A stretch of 64,000 nucleotides of DNA from Cocos nucifera (lineage: Eukaryota > Streptophyta > Magnoliopsida > Arecales > Arecaceae), in NCBI GenBank assembly GCA_006176705.1, contig QRFJ01000056.1, positions 1,898,657 through 1,962,656 of the forward strand. The letters run 5' to 3'. The translations under genes and the position numbers were made by a program. Positions within the stretch are counted from its first letter, which is position 1. Each line of letters opens with the position of its first letter. Below, piece after piece: positions 22,033 through 33,200 of this stretch. A model generated the notes under the pieces. That model saw only the letters and a list, made by a program, of their open reading frames with translations. It did no database searches and had not been told where the DNA came from.

Positions 22033-25000
22033 TCCTCACCTTATTCTCCTCCACAGGGCAGCAGAACTCCTCGTCGGCATTGAGGCCGACGCCCCGCCCT
22101 CCTCGTCCTTCTCCGCCGCCTCCGCCTCCGCTTCCTCCCGCGCCCGCCCCTCCACCTCCAGCGGCACTCCCTCCACCTCCAGCGCCTCCCGCCTCCTCCC
22201 CCACAACCACCGCGACGGATCCAGCTTCCGCCGACTGCTCAGCTCCGGCGGCGCCGTCACTGCCACGCCCCTCGCCGGCGTGTCCTACGTCAGCACCCCC
22301 ATCCCTCACGACGATGGGCTCGACGGCTGCGGCGCCGCCGCCGCGGACTGCTACCTCCTCGCCAAGTCCTACTTTGACTGCCGCGAGTACCGCAGGGCTG
22401 CCCACGCCCTCAGAGGTCAGACGGGGCGGAAGCATGTGTTCCTCCGCTGCTACGCTCTCTATGTGGTACGCCTTCTCGAAGATCGCCTTCTTATTAGTAG
22501 TTTCGTTTAGTTCCCTTCTCTGTCCTCTTTTTTGATTGATTTATCGTCTATTCTGGTGTTGTTCGACGAAATGCATCTGTTAAAGGGTTTTGTGTGCGCA
22601 TAGTTTGTACATGCTTTAAACTACTGCCGCAACTTTTTTCCTCTAATTAATGGAAAGCACCCTCATCAAGATTTTGGTATTGCGATAAGCAGGTATGTAG
22701 TCTAAGAACCTTCAATATCCACAAATTGTTAAAATAGCTTAAGTTGATTTGTGAAAGAGCTAACGATGAGATTCCTTTTGTAACTTGGATTTTGAGAAAG
22801 TAGAAACTTCGTCAATAAAAATTACAGCAGGAGTTCTAAAGTAACACTAGTGAATTTTAGTGCCTTCAATGTTCTATTAAGCATCTTTGGATCATCATCA
22901 TCACAGGCCTTTTCCCATCAAATATGGGGTAAGCTATACAACACAACTCAAAGTTGAGAAGTCTTAATAGATAGACTAGATTCTATGATTGTTTGTTAAG
23001 CCAATGTCAATTCTGAAAATTGGTGCTAAATTCTTGTCCAAGGTAAATCTCGGAGTGGCTTGCCACGAAACCTATGTGCCTAGTTGGTAGGTTGGCAGAT
23101 GTCCCTTGTTGGTTGCAGTTTAACTGTATGCAATCAGGAGCGATCCACCAAAATTTCTTAAGAACTGGAAAGAGTCTAGACAGGGGGGAGAAGATGATAA
23201 TTTTTGATGTAGAAGTTGTGTTCATTTCAAAGGTACAAGTAGGCCAAATGAATAGCAGCCTGTAAGCATCATTGTGTGCAAGGATTAAAATATTGTATTT
23301 CCAGTGCCATGCCAGCCTTCAGTGGCATGGACATATTGTTCCATGCTGTGCCAATGCTTGGAGCATGTTGGCATAGCAGGAGTGCCAAGCACCGGCTTGG
23401 CACTGTGCTAGTGCCTTGTGCTTATTAAGGCGTTGGCTCAGTATACATTATGCTATGCCAACTGCGCGATTGGCACTGTAATAGTCTATATTTGGATATC
23501 ACATGCCCAGAGTTCTTTATTTTCAAAAGAATAAATTTAATTTCTAGCAACTAAACTAGACCTGTGGGTTATGTGTAGATTTGGCATATTATAATGAGCA
23601 TATGACTTAGTTTGAAGGTTGACTCTGCATTTACATGGTGAACCTCAATTTATAATTGTCTGATATTTTCAATTAGATTGATCATATACAACAGGTAAAT
23701 GTGGCCTTTTCATTTTAAAACTTTATGCAAAGATGCAGGTTACGATTATCCACAGAAATGCCTTTCTCATTTTCTTTTAGGTTTTTGGGTTTATAAAGTA
23801 ATTGCATTACATTCATTTTTCATGTTCACTTGAAGGCTGGATGATCCCAACCCCATAATTCTGATTTTGAATTTACCTCTTCAAATTATAGGCAGGAGAA
23901 AAGTGAAAAGAAGAAGAGATGATAGAACTTGAGGGGTCCTTGGGCAGGAGTGATGTCGTGAACAGCGAATTGGCTTGTCTAGAGAGGGAGTTATCCAAAC
24001 TCCGCAGAACTGGTGTCATTGATTCCTTTGCTCTGTACTTGTATGGCATCATACTGAGAGATAAGGGTTGTAACAAACTTGCTGTAACTGTACTTGTTGA
24101 ATCTGTAAACAGCTACCCTTGGAACTGGAGTGCTTGGTCAGAACAGTCTCTATGTACTACAACTGACATTCTGGACAACCTAAATCTCAAAAACCACTGG
24201 ATGAAAGATTTCTTTCTTGCTAGCGCATATCAAGAACTCAAGATGCATGAGGAAGCTTTAAAAAGATATGAAAGTTTGATGGGTATTTTCCAGTTCAGTG
24301 ATTACATCCAGGCTCAAATTGCAACAGCTCAGTATAATTTGAGGGAGCTGGATGAAGCTGAAATGAACTTTGAAGAAATCCTGAGGAACGATCCATATCG
24401 TGTGGATTCCATGGACGTTTACTCAAATTTACTTTATGCAAAAGAATGTTTCTCTGCTCTCAGTTTCCTTACCCACAAGGTATTTTTGACTGATAAATAT
24501 CGACCTGAATCATGTTGCATTATTGCAAACTACTACAGTTTAAAGGGCCAGCATGAGAAATCTGTTTTGTACTTTAGAAGGGCCCTGAAACTTAACAGAA
24601 AATACCTATCAGCTTGGACTCTGATGGGTCATGAGTATGTTGAAATGAAGAATACACCAGCTGCAATTGACGCCTATAGGAGGGCTGTTGATATAAATCC
24701 TCGGGACTACCGTGCCTGGTATGGTTTGGGGCAGACATATGAGATGATGGGCATGCCCTCCTATGCTCTTTATTACTTCCAGAAATCATCTTACTTGCAG
24801 TCTAATGATGCCCGGCTTTGGATTGCTATGGCTCAATGCTATGAAAGTGCACCACTTCAGATGCTTGAGGAGGCAATTAAGTGTTACACTCGGGCTGCAA
24901 ACAGTAATGACTGGGAAGGGATAGCTCTACATCAGCTTGCAAAGCTGCACTGTATCCTTGGACATTCTGAACAGGCTGCATTTTACTACAAGAAAGATTT

Positions 25001-25423
25001 GGAGAGGATGGAAGCTGAAGAGAAAAAGGGGCCAAATATGATCGAAGCTCTACTCTTCCTCGTTAGACACTACAAAGACAAAAAAAGATTTGAGGAAGCA
25101 GAGGTCTATTGCACAAGGCTCTTGGATTATACTGGTCCTGTAAGTGATCTCATCTTCAAGGACAACTCTCACAAGATATTATTTTTTATGTTCTTCCTGC
25201 AGGATTTTGTTCATATAACAAAAATGTAGTTTCTTCCCTTGTCTTAATAATTTGGCTTTTTCCTCCTTTTTTCAATTTGTGGTTGCATCCCAGTGGTCAT
25301 AGTTTTCTTGTTTGGACCTGCCAAATTTTGCAGGAAATGGAGACAGCAAAGAGTCTTCTGCAAGGACTGAAAATAGCTTAGTCCAGTTTTCCTTCAATCG
25401 ATGTCGAGCATTTTGCTCCTTAA
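21878..25423 (+). pseudogene. APC8: APC8/CDC23 APC/C subunit gene, interrupted by in-frame stops
   Basis: Exons 21878-21969, 22057-22465, 23892-25139 and 25334-25423 join in phase. The product matches CDC23/APC8, a TPR scaffold subunit of the anaphase-promoting complex (nuclear ubiquitin ligase for cyclins). Landmarks are CLYSAAKW, CYLLAKSYFDCREYRRA, IDSFALYLYG, SVNSYPWNWSAW, a TPR block (KYRPESCCIIANYYSLKGQ, AWTLMGHEYVEMKNTPAAI, YRAWYGLGQTYEMMGMP), and AEVYCTRLLDYTGP at the end of exon 3. Exon 3 opens AGEK then TGA (23904-23906, codon 172) then KEEEMIELEG; relatives have arginine there. Exon 4 reads KSLLQGLKIA then TAG (25379-25381) then SSFPSIDVEHFAP and TAA (25421-25423), where relatives continue with glutamine. 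Both changes fit C-to-T. The sequence WSEQSLC lacks a leucine seen in relatives. Everything else, including splice sites, is intact, so decay is recent or an allele or base error is involved. An ATG at 23919 could give an N-truncated product. Confidence 0.82.
21976..22028. repeat. (CT)n microsatellite filling APC8 intron 1
   Basis: About 26 CT units make up most of the 87-bp intron 21970-22056, directly upstream of the TTCTCCTCCACAG acceptor. The tract probably serves as the polypyrimidine tract. Confidence 0.95.
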
Positions 25424-27251
25424 AGTTCCAATCCATGGATCTTCAAGAAATTTTGACATTGTGTTTGAACAAAAGGGAATATAAATGAGGTAATTCCATC
25501 GTTGCATAATATTCCATTTACCAGCATCAGTCACTGAAGAAGAAACGATATAACAAGCAAATCGAATCAGCATGCAACACCTGAAGTAGTCATGCTTATC
25601 CCACGTGAAATGATTAAAGTAAGCCTTCCAGAGATTTTCGCACCTGATAAGCTTGAAGCTTAGATATCTGTAATGAAGGATTTGCTCGTCACTGTATTAT
25701 TAAAGTCATCAAATTAAGCCTTGCCAAGCAGCTTCAGATCGCTGGGGATGCCATCTGTGCATGAGTCGTACTTCCATTAAATTGCTGAAGCTTTGCAAAA
25801 AGAAGCACTAATTGTTGTATGATACCCAAACAAGCATGAAAGAAATGATGCAGATGCCCAATCCGTTGCATAGGCTCATTCTGCTGGAAGCATATGTTTC
25901 TTGCTACCATTACAAGTATGCAGTTTTATGGCTTTTTTGTAATGGTGGACGTAATAATTAGTTTATCCAGACCTCTTGTTCCCATCCGTTCACCATGTTA
26001 TCTCTTACTTTTGTAAGTAACTTTCCTAATTCTTTGCATATCTAGTTTACTTTCAGTTTATTAGCTATTATGAATCTTATTCGTTGGATCCGTTAACGGC
26101 ATGTCTCAGGTTTTGTAATAAAAAGTGGACTCCAATTGACCAATGGGGACAAGCAGGCCCTGCTCTCCCCCTTCTACAGTTTTGTGTTCTCATTCGTAAA
26201 TCATCTCCATGGTGTAATTATCGTTTTGAACTCTCAAGCGATTTGTGTCAGCTAGGGTCTGTTACCATCAAATAGCAAAATTCTCTTGGAAGGTCCCTTG
26301 TCCGGTGTGGCAAAATTGCTTTGCGTGTGAGCAATTTACTGGGTTGCCGGCAAGCATCACACAATCCAGCGTTTTGGAAATATTGGCCTGCAGCCATTGC
26401 CGAGCTTCCATATGTCCTATCACCATCTGTGTGAGATCTTTGCTCGCTGGTGACGTCTAAGATCTATGAAACTACGAGCAAGAGCAGGTTTAAGAAATGA
26501 AAATGACTGGATAAACCATATGGATAGGACTGGAACGTGTTGGCACTGGGTTGGCCCACCACCAAGTTGGACCCAGAATATAATTGAAGTGGCTTCGGCA
26601 ATCTTGATCCGATCTCATTCTCAGAAGAAGCTAGACCCTGGCTTGAGCCGAAATCTCAAGCCTCGAAAGAAATGAACCCGGACTATATTTTTCGTTAACC
26701 AAAACAGGCGTAAGCACCAAGCAGGGTGTAAATGGATGAGTGGTTACCATAGCCAGGACGAGCATCCATGGAAGTAGCCATTCCGTATCAGAACCAAATG
26801 CCAGGGTTTACACATGGTGTTCATTATGTCCTCAAGCCTTTGGATATTCTTCATTTTTCCAGAAAATAAAAAAAATTGCATGGGAACCGCTGCTTGGTTC
26901 CTTTGTGACAAGGGAAATTACATAGAAAGTGGCTCCATAATATGTAACATGTCTCTTTAGAACTTAGAAAGAAAATTGTTTATTGGACTTAAGATCGAAT
27001 GAGAGGAGTGGAAGTAAATACTAACGGGTGGTTTTCGGGTAAAATCGAATGATGGATCGGGTCTGGTGGTCGAGTAAGGAGCCGGATTGACAGGTTTGCC
27101 ACTGGTCTTCTCCAGAAAAGAACCCGCTGACCACCCTTCTCCCTCTCTCCATTTCTTTCCGCTTTAGGGAAAGTCCTCCCTCCTTGTCCTGCCCGCCCAA
27201 ACCCTAACCCCCGGGTCCCAGAGATCGTCGCCGAGGGATCAAGAACCGGCC
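25424..27251. other. Intergenic between APC8 and PUX10
   Basis: Contains the APC8 3' untranslated region and the PUX10 promoter. Short frames at 26084-26925 resemble nothing known to me. CT-rich, GC-rising sequence from 27120 probably marks the PUX10 leader. Confidence 0.5.
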
Positions 27252-30200
27252 ATGGCTGAGGGCTTCGAGGACAAATTGGCCTATTTCCAGGCCATCACCG
27301 GCCTCGACGACCCCGATCTCTGCACCGAGATCCTTTCCGCCCACAACTGGGATCTCGAGCTCGCTATCTCCGCCTTCACCTCCTCCTCCAATCCATCTTC
27401 CTCCACCAATCCCTCCGCCTCCGCTTCCGACGTCGATGGTGGCGGTGGTTCCAATCCGGCCGAGTCTTCTATCGCTCGCCGAGATTCCGGCGACCCCCCC
27501 GCGCCCGGCCTCGCCTGGAAGCTCATCACCCTCCCCTTCTACGTCGTCTCGGGCGGCATCGGCCTCATCACCGGCGCCGTTGGCCTCGGCGTCTGGATCG
27601 CCGGTGGCGTCCTCTCCCGCTCCCTCAACCTTCTCGGCCTCGCCGCACCACGCGGAGCCGAGGCCGACCGGCTGATCCCCGTCTCCGCGTCTACCGCCGA
27701 GGCCGCGGACTTCGTCGCGGCCTTCGAGAGGGACTTTGGAGGGGCCAGCGCTGGGATCCGGTTCGTGGCGGAGGGGTTCACGGACGCGCTCCAGCGGTCC
27801 CAGCGGGAGTACAAGCTTTTGTTCGTGTACCTGCATTCGCCGGACCATCCGGACGTGCCGACCTTCTGCTCGGGATGCCTCTGTTCGGCTCTAGTGGCAG
27901 CGTTTGTGAACGAGAACTTTGTGGCTTGGGGCGGGAGCATAAGGAGGACAGAAGGGTTCAAGATCAGCAACAGCCTCAAGGCATCTCGGTTCCCCTTCTG
28001 TGCTGTGGTCATGGCCTCTACCAACCAGCGCATTGTTCTCCTCCAGCAGGTACTTTCTTTTGCATTTTGTTTGTTAGCAATTATGGAATTTGAGGACTAG
28101 CATCAATTTTGTGACATTTATACATTTAGCTTATCTTCCTTAATGTTCTGGACTATAGCTTTGGGTTTTATTCCTTTAGATTGTTATGGAGATTGAAGGG
28201 GAAATGACAGAATTTGATGTAAACAGACCCAGCTGTCAATTATCGGCTACATGATTTTGAAAATTCTTAAGATATATTGTCAGAATAGGTGTTTTTAAAC
28301 TAGTGATACATAATTGATCATATATAAGCAACTCTGTATATGTGAAATAAGTTTTGTATGATGGATGCACGAAATAATTTTTGTATGATGGTCACACCAA
28401 ATTATATTAAAAGGTTGTCAATGTAATTGCATAACGTTAATGTTTATGTCCACTATTTATTACTTTTCGAAGTCCCTATAGTGGATAAGGCTTCCACAGT
28501 TATTGTGACCTTTGTAACAGCTGTGAGCACATATTTTATACATTCTATTGGTGAATACCCTTTCTAGATAACCTTTCCCACCACCTGTCAGCATTGTGAT
28601 GCCCCCAATGGGGATCTAAATGGGTGTATGTATTTTCAATCTTATAGGATTTTACTTTCTATGGTCTTGCAACTTTCTTGCTAAATTTTAGATCTATTTT
28701 TCTAGTACTTTTCTTATTTCCATTGCAAGTAGTATTGTTATCTAAATACAGAAATGCCTACAAATGGCAGATTTGTTGCGCCACACAAGAATCTAAATGA
28801 GATTCTCTCCTATTTGTATCTAACATCCACTGGTGTATCATATGCAGGCCGCAACAGTAACACAATTAAAATTTTGTTCCTACAACTAGGATTATGGAGG
28901 ATTTGCACTGTGTGGATTGGGTTAAAAAAATGTTTAGGACACTATAGTTGTGTTTAGAAGTGATTTTAATGCCTTTCCGCATACAGTTTCATTAGAATAC
29001 AAATTTTACATTTTCGTAAGTGCTTAGTTGTCTTTTTTTTTTTAAAAAAAAAATTGAATATTTGCAATTTGCATAATTTTAGATGATCAAGAGTACTATT
29101 AAAAGTTAAAGAAAAATGCAAAGGATTGAATTGTAATAACAAAAATATTTCTTTACATCTAGTTTGCCATGTGTTGCAGATCCTCAAGTGTAGAACTCAT
29201 AGAGCTTTGAAACCAAATGCATCACCCACAATGGAAGTAAACATGTTACTAACATGACATCTTCAAAAAGCGCTAAAGGATAAGCTACATAAGCAATATA
29301 TTGATTTCCTCCTTGACAATGGTTTCGATGTGGTAGAATCATCCTTTGTAACAGTGGAGGCCGGTAAGGCCATTAGTCCACATAGTTGACCATGTGTTGG
29401 TAGAAGACCTGACAACTGCTGCTGCTCTTGTTTCCTTAGGTAGAATTCCAGGTTGAGGAGTTACTTGGAATGCTGATATCAGTATCTTTGGTTTCGTAGT
29501 TAGGAGTATGGTAAGTCAAGAATTACCTTGTGGCGTGAAGGGATTAGTTCTTTATTGCACAACCCCTTAAGGACAACCCTAACTCCATAAATATTAACAA
29601 TCCCTTCATGCCACATGGCAATCCTGCTTCATAAGGGTCCATAAAATAGGTGTCTGGAGGGAGTGACATTTCTTTTTCTTGGATTTATGGAAGATTTTTT
29701 TCTCGGATAATGTTTTGAGACGCTTCTTCAATGCACATGAAAGTTCATTTGACCTAGTAATGCTAGCTTGGCAATTTAATACTCAACCACCTTGTGTGCA
29801 CCACACCAATTCCTATGAGCCACACCAATCATCTAGTGCCACATGGTATAGAGAACTCTTCATGTGCACAAAATGGGCACGTCTAGCATTACTCTTTTTC
29901 CTTAATCTTGCTGCGTGGTATAGAGAACTCTTCGTGTACGTAAAATGGGCACCTATAGCATTACTCTTTTTCCTCAATCTTACCTCTCTTTTCTCAATAC
30001 TTCTTATCCTTCTCTTTTCCAACTCCTGTTCTTCTATTTCACCCTTCCTTTACCCTTTCCTATGGGATTAATTATCAAAAAAGAATATAATTCATCTTTA
30101 TGACAAAATGATTTAGCAACATGATATCATGTGATTATAAAGAATAATGTTCTTCTGACTCCTCCCAAGGCCTACAGTGGCAAGAGCCTTGTGCGCTATG

Positions 30201-33200
30201 ATGCTCTTTTAGGGAACTTTGAGAGAGTGCTGTTACTAGGAAAGAAAGAGTGCTTTTAATAGAAAAGGTGTTGGGTAAGTGGTTTTGATTCTAATTATAT
30301 TGATATTTCATAAATTTCAGAGTTTCTAAACTACTCCCATTATGTTGAGCTAATAGAGATTTTGTTTATCTGAAAATTATTTTAGGATTTGCGATTTTTT
30401 CCTCTATTTGTTTAATATTTGTAGAAATTATGAATTTGGTCTCTTGATGAAGCTTAGGTGAAGCGGTATTAATAGGGATCTATCGTAGAGAATCAAATTT
30501 GTTTTTCTTTGTTCAATATGGTATCAAACATAGATGACGGAAAGATGCTTTGATAGTATTGAGTTTGAACAACTTGATCATATTATTATAAAAATGTGAT
30601 TGGATATTAGTAAGAAATCATAATAGCTAAGTAAAATAGTTAAATGATTTGAAAATCTGAAACATAAAAATATAAAAATATTATGAATTTTCGAATATTC
30701 TATCAAGATTCTGTCATTTTTTGCCCAACATATCATTGACCAGAAAGGAAAATCTCTTCAACAACTTCCATATGTAGTCTCTCTCTCTCTCGTGCTTGCA
30801 CCTCCCTCCCTCCACCTTCATTTCATTAATACTACAATTAGAATGAAAAATATATGCTACCTAAATGTAGGTTTCTAATCAAGATTCCACATATTATCTT
30901 ATCATTAATATGGTTGGCATGGAGCAGCTGACCATGATGGTAAGGCGGTGAGCCTTGGCAGCGGTAAGGTTGCTACATTTTGACTCGGAGGTCACGTTCA
31001 AATCACTAAAATAGGGCTGCAGACATTCGTTTCTTTCTTTACCCCACAATGGCAGGAGCTTCATCCATCAGGCCATCATTTTCTATGGAGCAACTGAGCA
31101 TGAGGCTATGAGCAGCACAACGTATGCCATGCAGTCCACTGGCTGGCATGTCCTGTGCCATTGACACTTGAATTCTTGGTTATTATGATGCCTTATAGTA
31201 AATATAAATGCCTTCTCCTCTTTTGATCACTGGTCATCTTAAATACATAAATATAAATTTCTGTTCTCTGTTTCATTCAATTGGTGTTGTAGTCATCCAT
31301 TAAGGGCTCATAATATGCACTCCTTTTCTCTTTATGTCTTCTCAGTCTTAATTTCTTTCGTATGTAAAGAGATAAAAAAGGTAAATCGATAAAGAAATAG
31401 AAGTGTAGTTAACAATTCAATAGGTAAATCAATATAAAATGGAAGTATAGTTAGCAGTTCGCTTTGACAAATAAGTAAATGCATAATTCCTAGTATTTAC
31501 TGCTTGCTGTATCACATCTGTCCATCAAACATCTTCTCATTTTTATTATATTTTATTTGTACTTTATTTATTGTGTATCTTATGTATTATCTGTTTCGTC
31601 ATCAGTTATTCAATATTCTTCGCTTTTATGGCAGATTTCTTTATTATTATGATATTTAATTTCTTTGTTTTAATCATTTCCTCTGACGGGCTTCTGCACT
31701 TGTCAGTTTGGTAATAAACAAAAGAAGGTAGATTTGCAATTGACCATCTAAGGTTGGCAAAGATAAAATTGGAAACTTTTATTACTTACAAGGCATTCAC
31801 CCATGAGGTGAATCCTTTACACTAAGCAACCATTCCAAATATTGAGATGGTAGTGTGTTGGTTTTCCAACCTGTGTACAATTTACTTACTGAGTTTTGTA
31901 GTTGTGGAAGGCATATGATGACTTTTACTATTGTTTGTTCATGGCCAAGTAGTTTTTAGTTCTTAAGAAATATATAGTTAATTCTATATATGGAAGACAG
32001 CATGGGCGATTGAGCATGGGGAAGAGTTTGGTCAAGTTTTTGTTACTGCTGAACCCCATGCGACGATCAGGTACTCTAGAAAGTACTCTTGTCATGGGTC
32101 ATTGACATAAATCAACACAGATTATATATTTTATGATGAAGCAAACCTTTGAATTCAATTTTTTTTTTTTAAACTAACTGTTCTAAAGGTCATCATTATT
32201 TCTTCAAGAATTTGAACCTAATCTCCAATAGTCTGATCTGGTATCTAAAGGTGTTATGTCCTTTATTATGATTTTGTGAAAAAGACCATAAAAATAATTA
32301 GTCTGAGATCTTTTGCTTTGAAAGCTTGTATTAAGGTCTGTCGATCATGATGCTAAACGTATATATTTTGCTGCTTGGTAAAGTAGTTGCCTTCTTGTTG
32401 GTTGGTGATGTCTGTGTTGTAATAAGGTGTGGCAATGGGTTGGATTCGGATTTGGATCAGGTCGAGTTAAGTTTGCCTTGAAAACTCCCAACCCATACCT
32501 AATCAATTTGTAGTTTAATGTAAACACATACCAAAGCTACTTTATTTTCGTAAACCCATGCCCACCCATCAACCTATTTAAGTTTTCAATCGTCATGGTC
32601 TATATAGCTAGACGAGCTAGGTTCAAGCCGGGCTCAGCCTAAGGAATAATTAACTTCATACAGGTGCCTAGCACAGCCCAGCCCGGCCTTCAAGCTTGCT
32701 TCCCAAGCCCAAGCTTGGTACTTGGGCCTTGAGCTTCAGACCGAGCCTCTAGATCTTCATCGAATTGAGAAAATTCTGTGATCTTGATGATGAATTTGCC
32801 TCTGCTCTGGTATTTTTGATGGCAAACTTAGATTTCTTGGTGCAGGATATGATATTTGTGGAATTAGGGTTTTGTAAAGGGTCGGTGTCTCGTGCTGTTG
32901 ACGTAGGAATTTGGAGCTTGTGTTGGGGAAGCGGATTGTCACTAGTCACCATCGACCATGTCAGGCAATGTCTGGGGTAGTGAGGATTGGATCCACAGTC
33001 TCCTAGTGGTTGAAATGGTGAGGTTGAGGGTGACTGCCAGATCTGCATGACCATTGGGGACTTCTGAGTGAGGTTGAATGGTGGGGAAAGGAGGGAGGTC
33101 GTCACATAGATTTGGGGGGGGGTTCGGCCATGACAGTGAACATGTCCTTGCGGTGATGATTAGTGACTTCTTGGAGAATGGAAGCGGCAGGGCGGAGTGA

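Noticed and set aside
21827..22535. Long open frames on both strands over the APC8 first exons
   Set aside because: GC-rich sequence plus the CT repeat opens all frames. Only the frame joined by splicing at 21969/22057 matches APC8.
23280..23470. Repetitive TGCCA/TGGCA-rich segment in APC8 intron 2
   Set aside because: It looks like an eroded repeat, but I could not find ends or a family, so it is not listed as a mobile element.
30925..31095. tRNA gene
   Set aside because: Box A and B-like motifs are present, but no cloverleaf or acceptor stem could be drawn; a tRNA-derived SINE explains them better.
32440..32760. Possible second MITE near ggtgtggcaatgggttgg in PUX10 intron 1
   Set aside because: The start resembles a common plant MITE end, but no convincing opposite terminus or target duplication was found.
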